Positions 6,307 through 14,193 are shown, numbered from the stretch's first letter. The stretch: 36,149 bases of DNA from Patescibacteria group bacterium (GCA_015491245.1 WFWH01000047.1:1-36149), one strand, 5' to 3'. A program made the numbers and translations. The notes: generated from the sequence alone by a model not told the origin.

Positions 6307-6897
6307 TTAGTTATCAGCCACCGCTTTTTTCACCACGCCGAGATACCTTTCATCAGCTATCTGCACATCAATATTTTGTATCACCCCATTGCGATTGAGG
6401 AGGTATTTGGTGTCCAAAAATTTTAGGTTGATTTTTTTGGCGAGCGGATCGGCTCTGTTGTCAAACGCGACGATCCAATCCTCATTGGCGAAATTTTGCC
6501 TCCATTTTCGCAGATCACTTTCATTCTCACGAGGGTCCACAAACACCACCAGCACATTAAACGCGTCTCCGCCCAGCGCGGTATCAAGCTTCGCGACCTC
6601 CTTCGCGCCAATTTGGCAAGGAACACACCAGGAAGTGGTAAACCAAAGGATAGTTGGTTTTCCCGAAAGGGCAGCGCGCGTAACCGTGGCGCCGTCCACA
6701 TCTACGAGGCTGAATTCCGGAAACGGTGCACCGACGGACAGCGCCGCGGGCGCGGCTGCCGTGCTCTCACCAGCCGATGCGGCGCTGTTGTTGCCGTTTG
6801 GCGCAGGAGCGGCGCCACCCCAAAACCACAAGGCCCCTATAAGCGCCGCCGCGCCGATACCGCCAAATATGAATGCAAAGGTGAGATTTTTTTTCAT
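6307..6897 (-). CDS. TlpA/ResA-like membrane-anchored thioredoxin
   Basis: A 196-residue protein with an N-terminal membrane anchor or signal (residues 5-27), an Ala/Ser-rich linker (about 30-53), and a thioredoxin domain. The redox site is W90-C91-V-P-C94 in WFTTSWCVPCQIGAKEVAKL, the form seen in TlpA and ResA. Downstream strands (FNVLVVFVDPRE, WIVAFDN and a KYLLNRNGVIQ stretch) complete the AhpC/TSA-like fold, although the usual cis-proline neighbourhood is weak. It should act outside the membrane as a thiol-disulfide reductant. It starts four bases after the stop codon of the mercuric-reductase-like gene and ends next to the CxxC membrane protein, so the three form one operon concerned with thiol redox or metal handling. 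Confidence 0.85.
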   Translation of the reverse strand: MKKNLTFAFIFGGIGAAALIGALWFWGGAAPAPNGNNSAASAGESTAAAPAALSVGAPFPEFSLVDVDGATVTRAALSGKPTILWFTTSWCVPCQIGAKEVAKLDTALGGDAFNVLVVFVDPRENESDLRKWRQNFANEDWIVAFDNRADPLAKKINLKFLDTKYLLNRNGVIQNIDVQIADERYLGVVKKAVADN

Positions 6898-6901
6898 ACC
6901 G

Positions 6902-8305
6902 CTATATGCAACAACTTAATTTGGCTACATCTTTGGTAAACGCCAACGCGGCGTACTTAAAACTTTCCGAAAGGGTGGGAAATACCGGCAAGGAGCGCAG
7001 GAGGTCGTCAAGAGTGTTGCGGTTTTGTATGAGCAGTGCACCTTGCGCAATCAGATCTCCGGCGTTGGGCGCAAGCATATGTATGCCGCGTATCTCCCCC
7101 GTTTTGGGATCCACGCCCATTTTTATCAATCCCTCGGTGCGGCGCATAATCTGCGCTTTGGGAATAATCTCAAAGGGGACCGTGCGGCAGGCACAGACGC
7201 CCGCCGTTTCCATTTGCTCTTGTTCCGTCCAACCCACGCTGGCAAACTGCGGATCGGTAAAAACGGTGCGAGGTACGCTGCGGTAATCAATGCGGTGCTG
7301 CGTGCCGGAGACGGCATTTTCCGCCGCAAGCGTGCCCTCGCGGCCCGCCGTGGTTTCCAGCCGGAGCGGCGCATTGGTGACGTCCCCCACCGCAAAAATG
7401 TGGGGCTGGTTTGTTTGGAGCCATTCATTCACTACGACCGCGCCCCGCGCATCCACCACAACTCCGGCATGTTCCAGGCCCAGGCCTTTGGTGTTGGGTG
7501 TCTTGCCGGCCGCCACCAAAATTTCATCGGCGGCTACTTTTTCCTGCACCCCCTCTTGTTCAAACACCAGCACCTTTTTGCTGTCTTCTTTTTCCGCGCG
7601 CGATATTGCCGCCTTGGTGTGAATGGTGACCCCCTCGTTTTCAAGTATTTCCGTAAGGCGCGCCGTAAGTTCGGGCTCGGCGCCAGTCAAAATGGTGTCG
7701 TCTTTTTGCAAAATGGTTACCTTGGTGCCAAACCGCGCATACATCTGGGCGAACTCAAGCCCGACAGGACCCGCACCGATAATCGCCAGCGATTCGGGCC
7801 GCTCCTTGAGGTGCAGCGCTTCAATGTGGGTCACAAACCCGACCTCGCGCAGTTGGGGTATGGGCGGAATAGAGGCGGTGGATCCGGTGGCGATAATGAA
7901 TTTTTCCGCCGACAGTTTTTCGCCCTGCACCACTACCTCTTTTTCTCCCGTAAATGTTGCATACCCCTCAATGAGCGTTACGTGTTCCAAGCCCGCCAGT
8001 ACGTTCTCATATTTATCTTTTCGTGATGCCGCAACCATGGCCAACTCCTCCTCCACCACGGCGGCAAAATCAAATTGCGCCACCTCAAGCGCAATGCCGC
8101 TAACGTGGTGCGTTTTCGCCCGATGCAGCACCTCCCCCGCATGCAGTAGTATTTTTGACGGCACACAGCCGACATTCACACAGGTGCCGCCGAGCGGGAG
8201 CCCCGCGTTTATCATCGCGGTATTTATTTTCAGTTCGTTGGCGCGAATCGCGGCGGCGAATGCGCCCGCCCCGCCGCCGATAATAACCAAATCAAAATTT
8301 TTCAT
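6902..8305 (-). CDS. merA: Mercuric reductase-like FAD/NAD(P) oxidoreductase
   Basis: A 467-residue class I pyridine nucleotide-disulfide oxidoreductase. FAD binding: IIGGGAGAFAAAIRA at residues 8-22. Redox pair C42/C47 in GGTCVNVGCVPSK. NAD(P)-binding site IIGAGPVGLEFAQMYARFG in the middle, then the second FAD motif IFAVGDVT and the dimerisation domain. The chain ends in LSCCI: C465-C466 is the vicinal C-terminal pair that carries Hg(II) to the active site in MerA and is absent from ordinary lipoamide dehydrogenases. The N-terminal heavy-metal domain of many MerA proteins is missing. The likely reaction is NADPH-dependent reduction of Hg(II) to Hg(0) in the cytoplasm, but a wider thiol/metal reductase role is possible. 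It is first in an operon with a thioredoxin and a CxxC membrane protein. Confidence 0.87.
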   Translation of the reverse strand: MKNFDLVIIGGGAGAFAAAIRANELKINTAMINAGLPLGGTCVNVGCVPSKILLHAGEVLHRAKTHHVSGIALEVAQFDFAAVVEEELAMVAASRKDKYENVLAGLEHVTLIEGYATFTGEKEVVVQGEKLSAEKFIIATGSTASIPPIPQLREVGFVTHIEALHLKERPESLAIIGAGPVGLEFAQMYARFGTKVTILQKDDTILTGAEPELTARLTEILENEGVTIHTKAAISRAEKEDSKKVLVFEQEGVQEKVAADEILVAAGKTPNTKGLGLEHAGVVVDARGAVVVNEWLQTNQPHIFAVGDVTNAPLRLETTAGREGTLAAENAVSGTQHRIDYRSVPRTVFTDPQFASVGWTEQEQMETAGVCACRTVPFEIIPKAQIMRRTEGLIKMGVDPKTGEIRGIHMLAPNAGDLIAQGALLIQNRNTLDDLLRSLPVFPTLSESFKYAALAFTKDVAKLSCCI

Positions 8306-8410
8306 GGTGCACGAAAATGAGCTTGCAACTTAGATCAGGGTAGTCGGACCCCCTCGCGTGCGGCACGGCGCTGTTTTTTGTTGCCCTTAATTTGATCCGT
8401 ACCCATTCAC

Positions 8411-8426
8411 TTGAATGAGTATTCAA
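8411..8426. promoter_or_regulatory. ArsR/SmtB-type operator-like palindrome
   Basis: TTGAATGAGTATTCAA is an inverted repeat (TTGAAT, 4 bases, ATTCAA). The TGAAT...ATTCA half-sites resemble operators of the ArsR/SmtB/CadC family of metal-sensing repressors. It lies about 105 bases upstream of the merA-like start codon. No ArsR- or MerR-family gene is present in the window. Confidence 0.5.
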
Positions 8427-8476
8427 ATGATACCCCACCGCAACCTTTGATGCAATGCACAGCGTTTTGCGGCGCA

Positions 8477-8496
8477 CCACTGTGGGCGCACAGTGG
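8477..8496. repeat. Hairpin
   Basis: CCACTGTG (8477-8484) and CACAGTGG (8489-8496) are perfect complements with a 4-base loop; the stem can extend outward by a few GC pairs. Confidence 0.6.
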
Positions 8497-8507
8497 CGCA
8501 CACCCCG

Positions 8508-8555
8508 CACACAGCACCCCTGCACCCCACTGTGTGGGTGCAGGGGTGCTGTGTG
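8508..8555. repeat. 20-base-pair perfect hairpin downstream of the DUF2892 gene
   Basis: Bases 8508-8527 (beginning CACACAGCACCCC) pair perfectly with 8536-8555, leaving the 8-base loop CACTGTGT. There is no clear T run, so it may act as an mRNA 3' stabiliser or terminator for the RND operon arriving on the minus strand, or it may be a mobile repeat. Stability is far above what a regulatory terminator needs. Confidence 0.8.
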
Positions 8556-8617
8556 GCAACGCACCGTGCGCGCTACCGCGTGCGCCCGCAGGGGATACGG
8601 AGCTCAGTGGGCGTTTG

Positions 8618-8950
8618 CTACTGCCCTTCCGCGCGCGGCGCGGTCCCGGGTGCCTCGCCCGCCGCACTCTTGCCGAACCACACGCGCTCCAGTATCAGCG
8701 ACATGGGGCATAAGCCCGCAGTACCGGAGAGGAAAAGCCCAAATGAAACCGCAAGCGACAGCAAAAGGTACCACGGACTCACCCAGACCCCCAGCGCAAG
8801 TCCGGCAAGATTAAGCAAAGAGCCGAATAAGAGCGCCGCGCGCAAGGCGGGAATATCACGCAGGGATATTTTTTCTCGGGTGTTTTTTACGGTGAGCTGC
8901 AACATAGGCAGATGATGATTATTGCGAGTAATGCGGTTAATGGCGGGCAC
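8618..8950 (-). CDS. DUF2892-family small membrane protein
   Basis: A 110-residue protein (GTG start) resembling the DUF2892 family, also found as the membrane tail of YgaP rhodaneses. Two hydrophobic helices (about residues 37-56 and 61-83) are followed by the family's typical Cys-Pro motif in TAGLCPMSLILERV. Its role in the family is poorly known; a link with sulfur or thiol chemistry has been proposed for YgaP relatives. The start is uncertain: GTG 8950 lies seven bases after the RND gene's stop and would be coupled to it, while ATG 8905 (MLQLTVKN) gives a more usual family length. Neither has a strong ribosome binding site. It is the third gene of the CsoR-controlled efflux operon. Confidence 0.7.
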   Translation of the reverse strand: MPAINRITRNNHHLPMLQLTVKNTREKISLRDIPALRAALLFGSLLNLAGLALGVWVSPWYLLLSLAVSFGLFLSGTAGLCPMSLILERVWFGKSAAGEAPGTAPRAEGQ

Positions 8951-8957
8951 ATGCGCC

Positions 8958-11900
8958 TCACGGTGCCGTGTGCCTACTCTCCCCCTCCACGCCCCGGAAA
9001 AACACCAAGAGGGTAGGGTACACCACCAAGGTAAGCAGGGTGGAAAGGGAGAGGCCGAAGACTATGGACCACGCCAGCCCCGACCACACCGGATCGGCAA
9101 CGATGGTGAGGCTGCCCATTACCGTCGTGAGCGAGGTGAGCAGAATGGGGCGCAGCCGCGCGCGGCCCGCCGCGACGAGCGCATCAAGGGGCGCCGCACC
9201 ACGTGCAATTTCTTGCTCTACATATTCCAAATAGATAATAGCATTGTTCACCACAATGCCGATAAGGGCAATAAAGCCGATGAGCGCGGTCGCGGTGAGG
9301 TATATGCCGAACAACTGATCCAGAAAAAGGAAGCCCCACACGATGCCGATAAGGCCTAGCGGCACCGTCACTAAAATAAATGCGGGCTTGGCAAAGCTGC
9401 GGTACTGCGCCACCAGCACCGCATACACCAGCAGGAGCGCTACCAGCATGGCAATGCTCAAGTCGCGGAAATTCTCTAGCGTCATTTTCCACTCCCCTCC
9501 CCACGAGAGGCGCACCGATGCTCCTTCCGGCGTGTTGAGCACCAGCCCCCACAGCCCCCACGACGCGACGCGATACCCTTCCATCTCACCTGCCATAAGC
9601 TGGCGCAGCAGGCCAAGCACCGCATAGATAACCGGGTGTCCCACCACTTCGGCGGTCACATAGGTAACCCTCTCCCCTTCCTCCAAAGTACGCACCGAGG
9701 GGCGCAGTGCGTACTCCGTTTGTATGAGCGCCGAAAGCGGCACCATGTCGCCCCGGCTGTTTTTCACCGAGAGGAGGCCGGCACCGCTTGCCGCCTCGCG
9801 CACCGCGCGCGGCAGTGTCGCCACTACCGGCACAAACTCCACCTCCTGCGCGCCCACAAACTCCACCACCTCCTGCGGGCGCGCAAACAGCGCCAGTGCG
9901 CGGCGCACCGCCTCGGGCTGCACGCCGTAAGCGGAGAGCGCATCGTAGTTCACGCGGTACACCGCGCGCCCCACCGGCGCGTCTTCAGAAAGGTATACGT
10001 CTTCCACCGCGCGTACGGTGCTAAAAAGGCGCGTGAGGGCGCGCGCGGCACGCGCGCGCACCGCCTCATCCTCGCTGAACACCTTCGCCACCAGCGTCGC
10101 GCGCACCGGCGGCCCTGGCGGGTCTTCCATAAACCGTGCGAAACGCCCTTCGGGCAGGGTGCGCTGCACCTTTTCGCGCAAACGGGTCACTATATCCGTA
10201 GAGCTCTCGCGGCGCTCTTCCGTGGGCGTGAGGTTAACCCGCAGAGTCGCCTGGTTGGCGCGCGCGCGGTTTTGCGCCCCCTTAAACATGCCGTTGAAAT
10301 CCAAGACGGGCGCGCGTGCGACAAACGCCTGCACGTCCACCACTGCTTCGTCGGCAAGCAGCAGGTCCGCGATGCGTGCCGCAACCTCTTTAGTGCGCGC
10401 GGTGTGGGTGCCCGCCGGCAAATCCACATACACATAAAATTGTTCCCGGTCGGCTTTGGGGAGCATTTGGAAGTGCACCAGGCCGCTTGCCGGCAACAAG
10501 AGGGTTACCAGGAAGGCGCCCGCGAGCCCCAAGAGCAGGCGCCGCTGCGCGCGGGGGCTCCGCAACAGGCGCGCAAGCAGCGCGGCGTAGCGTTCCGTAA
10601 TGGTGGCAAGCGCGCGCCGCACCGCGCGTGCCAAAGGGAAGGGGCGCTCGTTACGGCGCAAAAGGTACGCAGCCACAAACGGCGTAACCACTATCGCAAC
10701 TACAAAAGAAACGGCGAGCGCCACGGGAACGAAAAACGCAATAGGCCCCATGTACGGCCCCATCATCCCCGTAATGTACCGCATGGGCAAAAAGACGATG
10801 ACCGAGGTCACCATGGAGAGCAACAGCCCCATACCCACCTCATCCATCGCCCCCGCAACCAGGCGTGCGCGCGCGGGGGAGCGGGGCGGCACCTCTTTCT
10901 TTTCCGCGGTGAGGCGCGCGTGGATATTTTCCACCGCCACAATGGCCGCATCCACCAAAAGCCCCAGAGAGAGGATGAGCGCAAAGAGGGTGATGCGGTT
11001 AATAGTTTGCCCCGCAAGGTAGCCCGCACCGAACACCGCCAAAAACGTGGCGGGAATGGCGATGAGCACCACCACTGCGGCGCGAAAAGAGAGAAACAGG
11101 AGCAGCACCCCTGCCACTATGGCGATGGAGGTCACCAGGTTGCGCGTCAGGCCGTAAATCTCGCGCGCAGCAGTTACGCCATCATCCAGCACCACGCGGT
11201 AGGAGAGCTGCGCGCCGCTTTCGCGCGAGGCAATGCGCTGCGCAAGCTCCCGCAGCACCGCCTTTGTTACCGAAGGCGCGTTGGACCCCTCCACTTTGGA
11301 CACGGCAAGCATCACCGCTTCGCCGCCGCCCCCGCGCGTATAGTGCGCCACATAGGTGCGCTCGGGCGGTGCGCCAAGGTATACCGAGGCAACATCTTTT
11401 ATCCGCACCCCGGGCGCGACCGTCAATTGCCGCACCTCCTCGGGACGCGCCGCCGCACCTTCCACCGCCACCTCTACCTTTTGCCCGCCGGCGGATACGG
11501 CGGGCGCAACCATGCGAAACTGGCTTGCCTTGAGTGCGGCATATACCTCTTCCACAGACACCCCGCGCGCCTGCAGGCGCGCGGGGTCCAGCTCTACCCG
11601 CAGGTGGGGCGCATAACCCCCCACCACCTCAATGGCGCTCACCCCTTCTACGTTTACCAGGCCCTGCGCCGCGCGCACCACCTCCTCACGCAAGGCGGGA
11701 AGAGAGAGGCGCGCCGAGGTAAATACCACCTGAAGGACAGGTATGGTTTCCGGGTCTATCTCACGTATTTCGGGAAAGGCAATGAAGCCGCGCGCAAGGT
11801 ACGAGTGCTGCGCCAGCTGCGCGCGCAAATCCAGCTTTGCCTTTACCGGATCGTAGCCCACCTCAAAAATCACCGTGGTGCGCACTACCGCGCCGTCTTC

Positions 11901-12194
11901 CACCTCGGTAAGTACCTCGTCTACCCCCGGAACGGTGCGCACTTTTTCCACCAGCTCATACACCACACGCGAGAGTGCCGCTTCAATGTCCGCACCATCG
12001 TAGCGGAGCGTGAGCGCAAACGCGGGGCGTGTGATTTCCGGGTTGTACTGTTTAGGGGTCACCGCAAACGCGGCGGCGCCGAATGCCACTACCGCACCCA
12101 ATACCAAAAATGAGAGCGGCCGATTGGCGGCAAAAAAATGCCCTATCTTCCCCGCCAGATTCAAGGGGCGCGCCGTTTCCGCCGAGGTATGCAT
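8958..12194 (-). CDS. RND-family efflux transporter
   Basis: A protein of about 1078 residues with the complete RND plan: one N-terminal helix, a large porter domain with PN/PC repeats, helices 2-6, the second porter half, and the final helix group. The proton-relay helix 4 reads GLLVDAAIVAVENIHARL (near residue 412): Asp is followed by Ala, as in heavy-metal CusA/CzcA pumps, rather than the Asp-Asp of AcrB-type drug pumps. The QYNPEITRP stretch after helix 1 is like many bacterial RND pumps. ATG 12194 is chosen for the GGAGAGGG just upstream; ATG 12206 and GTG 12212 are alternatives. It follows the membrane-fusion gene by about 30 bases in the CsoR-facing operon. Substrate is not determined; a metal or thiol-reactive compound would suit the regulator. 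Confidence 0.93.
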   Translation of the reverse strand: MHTSAETARPLNLAGKIGHFFAANRPLSFLVLGAVVAFGAAAFAVTPKQYNPEITRPAFALTLRYDGADIEAALSRVVYELVEKVRTVPGVDEVLTEVEDGAVVRTTVIFEVGYDPVKAKLDLRAQLAQHSYLARGFIAFPEIREIDPETIPVLQVVFTSARLSLPALREEVVRAAQGLVNVEGVSAIEVVGGYAPHLRVELDPARLQARGVSVEEVYAALKASQFRMVAPAVSAGGQKVEVAVEGAAARPEEVRQLTVAPGVRIKDVASVYLGAPPERTYVAHYTRGGGGEAVMLAVSKVEGSNAPSVTKAVLRELAQRIASRESGAQLSYRVVLDDGVTAAREIYGLTRNLVTSIAIVAGVLLLFLSFRAAVVVLIAIPATFLAVFGAGYLAGQTINRITLFALILSLGLLVDAAIVAVENIHARLTAEKKEVPPRSPARARLVAGAMDEVGMGLLLSMVTSVIVFLPMRYITGMMGPYMGPIAFFVPVALAVSFVVAIVVTPFVAAYLLRRNERPFPLARAVRRALATITERYAALLARLLRSPRAQRRLLLGLAGAFLVTLLLPASGLVHFQMLPKADREQFYVYVDLPAGTHTARTKEVAARIADLLLADEAVVDVQAFVARAPVLDFNGMFKGAQNRARANQATLRVNLTPTEERRESSTDIVTRLREKVQRTLPEGRFARFMEDPPGPPVRATLVAKVFSEDEAVRARAARALTRLFSTVRAVEDVYLSEDAPVGRAVYRVNYDALSAYGVQPEAVRRALALFARPQEVVEFVGAQEVEFVPVVATLPRAVREAASGAGLLSVKNSRGDMVPLSALIQTEYALRPSVRTLEEGERVTYVTAEVVGHPVIYAVLGLLRQLMAGEMEGYRVASWGLWGLVLNTPEGASVRLSWGGEWKMTLENFRDLSIAMLVALLLVYAVLVAQYRSFAKPAFILVTVPLGLIGIVWGFLFLDQLFGIYLTATALIGFIALIGIVVNNAIIYLEYVEQEIARGAAPLDALVAAGRARLRPILLTSLTTVMGSLTIVADPVWSGLAWSIVFGLSLSTLLTLVVYPTLLVFFRGVEGESRHTAP

Positions 12195-12224
12195 TTCCCT
12201 CTCCATACGCACCGGCCACCAACG

Positions 12225-13862
12225 CTAGGGGCGCACCGCGCCCCTAAAGGGGACGAGTGCCGCCGCGCGCGCCTCAGGGGCGCGCACAAAAAACCTCTCC
12301 GGGGTGTCGTACACTACCGTGACCCGCAGCACGCCCCCATCTTCATAGCGGATAAAGGGCCCCTCACTATCAAACCAAACATACGCGCGCGGCACCGCAT
12401 ACAGCGCATCCATTTCCTCCAGCAGCAACGTACCCCGCAGCGCCTCTCCCACGCGCCACGTGCCTTCTTCCAAAGTAATGAACACCCGCATGCCCCCCTC
12501 GGGCCCGGGCGCGAACCGATCCACCCGCCCCACCACTGCCCCCTCCCGCACGAGCGGCTGGCCCGGGCGCAATCCCGCGGCAAACGCAAACGGCACCTGC
12601 ACCGCAAGCTCTCTTCCCCGCGCGCTCGCCATGCGGAGCAGCGCTTCCCCCTCGCGTACATACGCACCGCGCTTCACATAGCGCTCCAGCACCTCTCCCG
12701 AAAACGGTGCGCGCACTTCCGCAAGCGAGAGCCGCGCAGCGCGGGCAGCGACCAGTGCTTCCTGGACGCGGTCCATGTGGCGCGCAATGCGCGCGGCGTA
12801 CTGCGCCTCGGCGCGCGCACGCGCCGCTTCTTCTTCGCGTACCGCCACCGTGCCCTGCTCCCGCGCTCGTGCCTCTTCGCGTGACGCGCCCGCGCGCAGC
12901 GCTTTCTCCATCCCTCCCTCAAGAGCTCCGGCGGCGGATGCGACACGGGTCCGCACCGCGTAGTACGCATCATACGTGGCATCGCCCGGAGAAAAGTTTG
13001 CGAGTACCTCCGGTTCGGCGGTGATGAGCAACTGCTGCGTGGCGCGCAGCTGCAGCGCCACGAGCGCCGCAAGGCGGCTCACCTCTTCTCCTGAAGGACG
13101 CGCCGCCTCACGCAACGCCTGCACCCTGCGCGCCAGTGCCTGCGGCACCGGCGCTTCGGGCGCGCCGTGCAGCGAGCCGTTGCCGAGAAACGTGGGCTCG
13201 TAACCGAAGAAGGAATAGGCTACGTCCTGGAACGAGGAGAGTGCCATCGCATCAAAAAGATACTGGTGATTATCAATGAAATCCAGCGCCACCGCCACTT
13301 CCGTGAGTGCCCCGTCCACCGACGCCAGGAGCGCGCGTGCCGACGTTTCGGCGGCAGCGCGGGCGCCGGATATGCGCGCCGCCGCCGTCCCCTCTGCAGC
13401 CGTTTGTGTGAGCAGTGCGATGCTCTCTGCGGCACGGGCGCGCACCAAAGCCAACGCTTGTTCGGTTCGTACAAGCGCGCGGCGCGCTTGCGCCACTGAA
13501 AGCGCCGCGCGCGCCTCCGGCACCTCTTGGCGCGCCAAGAGCGCACCTGCGCGCACCGGCGACCCCTCACGCACCAGCCAACGCGCCACCGTGCCGCTGA
13601 TGCGGGCGCGCACTACTACCTCGTCCACACCCTGCACCACGCCGGAAACTTCCAGCGGCAGAGGTGCCCGTGCCAAGGTGACTACTTCTTGGCTCGCGGC
13701 ATCGCGGTACTGTGCCGCACGTTGGCGGTCCGCCACCTGCGCATCCTGAAGTGCCTCCTGCGGACGTATTGCCCCTACCCACAAAAGTGCCACACCCGCG
13801 AGCGCGGCACCCCAGTAGGCGACTTGCCGCTTCCGCGCAGTATATTGCAACATGTAACGCAT
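12225..13862 (-). CDS. RND membrane-fusion (periplasmic adaptor) protein, extended
   Basis: A 545-residue HlyD/AcrA-type adaptor. One N-terminal membrane anchor (about residues 14-31) is followed by the first half of a lipoyl-like domain (VSGVVQGVDEVVVRARISGT, VREGSPVRAGALLARQ), a very long alpha-helical hairpin rich in Ala, Arg and Glu (about 115-390), the second lipoyl half (VRAPFSGEVLERYVKRGAYVREGEALLRM), and beta-barrel and membrane-proximal domains. The hairpin is longer than in typical adaptors of 370-400 residues and contains an inserted stretch (FIDNHQYLFDAMALSSFQ). It should link the RND pump to the cell exterior. ATG 13862 is chosen because TATACT lies seven bases upstream and no ribosome binding site exists for any start; ATG 13853 is the alternative. 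First gene of the operon. Confidence 0.88.
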   Translation of the reverse strand: MRYMLQYTARKRQVAYWGAALAGVALLWVGAIRPQEALQDAQVADRQRAAQYRDAASQEVVTLARAPLPLEVSGVVQGVDEVVVRARISGTVARWLVREGSPVRAGALLARQEVPEARAALSVAQARRALVRTEQALALVRARAAESIALLTQTAAEGTAAARISGARAAAETSARALLASVDGALTEVAVALDFIDNHQYLFDAMALSSFQDVAYSFFGYEPTFLGNGSLHGAPEAPVPQALARRVQALREAARPSGEEVSRLAALVALQLRATQQLLITAEPEVLANFSPGDATYDAYYAVRTRVASAAGALEGGMEKALRAGASREEARAREQGTVAVREEEAARARAEAQYAARIARHMDRVQEALVAARAARLSLAEVRAPFSGEVLERYVKRGAYVREGEALLRMASARGRELAVQVPFAFAAGLRPGQPLVREGAVVGRVDRFAPGPEGGMRVFITLEEGTWRVGEALRGTLLLEEMDALYAVPRAYVWFDSEGPFIRYEDGGVLRVTVVYDTPERFFVRAPEARAAALVPFRGAVRP

Positions 13863-13891
13863 TGACGGCAGTATACCCCATGGGGTATATT
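13862..13891 (+). promoter_or_regulatory. Promoter of the csoR-like gene
   Basis: TTGACG (13862-13867) and TATATT (13886-13891) are separated by 18 bases. The expected start is near 13898, six bases before ATG 13904, so this message is also almost leaderless. Confidence 0.65.
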
Positions 13892-13897
13892 TGTAAA
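13870..13897 (-). promoter_or_regulatory. Promoter of the RND efflux operon
   Basis: On the minus strand TTTACA (13897-13892) and TATACT (13875-13870) are separated by 16 bases. The -10 box ends seven bases before ATG 13862, giving a leaderless or nearly leaderless message. The regulator palindrome fills the spacer. Confidence 0.7.
13872..13889. promoter_or_regulatory. CsoR-type operator shared by divergent promoters
   Basis: TATACCCCATGGGGTATA is a perfect 18-base palindrome. Operators of the CsoR/RcnR/FrmR/CstR family are A/T-flanked C and G tracts of this type (TACCC...GGGTA). It overlaps the -10 boxes of both the csoR-like gene and the efflux operon, so one bound repressor would silence both. 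Confidence 0.85.
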
Positions 13898-13903
13898 GCG
13901 AGC

Positions 13904-14179
13904 ATGAAAAAAGCGCACCAAAAGGCTGCCGCAGTGCCACACGATATCCTGCATCGCCTGAACCGCGCGGAGGGGCAAATTCGCGCGCTGAAAAAACTCG
14001 CCGCTTCTCCCCATCAAGTAGACTGTGAGACGTTCGTTACGCAATTGAAAGCGGCGCGCGGGGCGCTCAAAGCGGCGGGAGAGATGTTCATCACCCGCTA
14101 CATAGAAGAATGCCGCGCCCTGCCGCAGAAAGAGCGCGCCCGCCACATCGCCAAGGCAATTTCTCTCATCACGGATTGA
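13904..14179 (+). CDS. CsoR/CstR-family transcriptional repressor
   Basis: A 91-residue all-helical repressor of the CsoR/RcnR/FrmR family (DUF156), which binds DNA until a metal, formaldehyde or persulfide reacts with its cysteines. Core: HDILHRLNRAEGQIRALKKL (13-32), then C41 in VDCETFVTQLKAARGAL and C70 in TRYIEEC. The spacing C41 to C70 (29 residues) equals that of the ligand cysteines in the family, but the copper-ligand His expected four residues before the second Cys is Tyr66. Loss of this His is the feature that separates persulfide-sensing CstR from copper-sensing CsoR. ATG 13904 is chosen because family homology begins a few residues in and a promoter fits just upstream. It is divergent from the RND operon across a shared operator. 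Confidence 0.9.
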   Translation: MKKAHQKAAAVPHDILHRLNRAEGQIRALKKLAASPHQVDCETFVTQLKAARGALKAAGEMFITRYIEECRALPQKERARHIAKAISLITD

Positions 14180-14193
14180 CAGGTTGGCGCGCC

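Larger units (their letters stand above)
8306..8617. other. Upstream region of the merA-like operon, with operator and hairpins
   Basis: No gene is seen in this 312-base gap. It holds a metal-regulator-like palindrome (8411-8426), a hairpin at 8477-8496 and a very strong 20-base-pair hairpin at 8508-8555, listed separately. The minus-strand leader of the merA-like gene would be roughly 100 bases. A run of C at 8350-8355 and TTTTTTG at 8373-8379 has no obvious role. Confidence 0.6.

Noticed and set aside
6906-8026. Long plus-strand frames over the merA-like gene
   Set aside because: They are antisense to a well-conserved enzyme and have compositions typical of complementary-strand shadows.
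8306-8617. Replication origin or small RNA in the gap upstream of the merA-like gene
   Set aside because: There are no DnaA-box clusters or A/T-rich unwinding element, and the hairpins alone are not enough to call an RNA gene.
9636-12113. An 825-codon open frame antisense to the RND pump gene
   Set aside because: It is a shadow of the high-GC codon bias of the pump. Its composition (His, Arg, Gln-rich) has no domains and it covers a clearly conserved gene.
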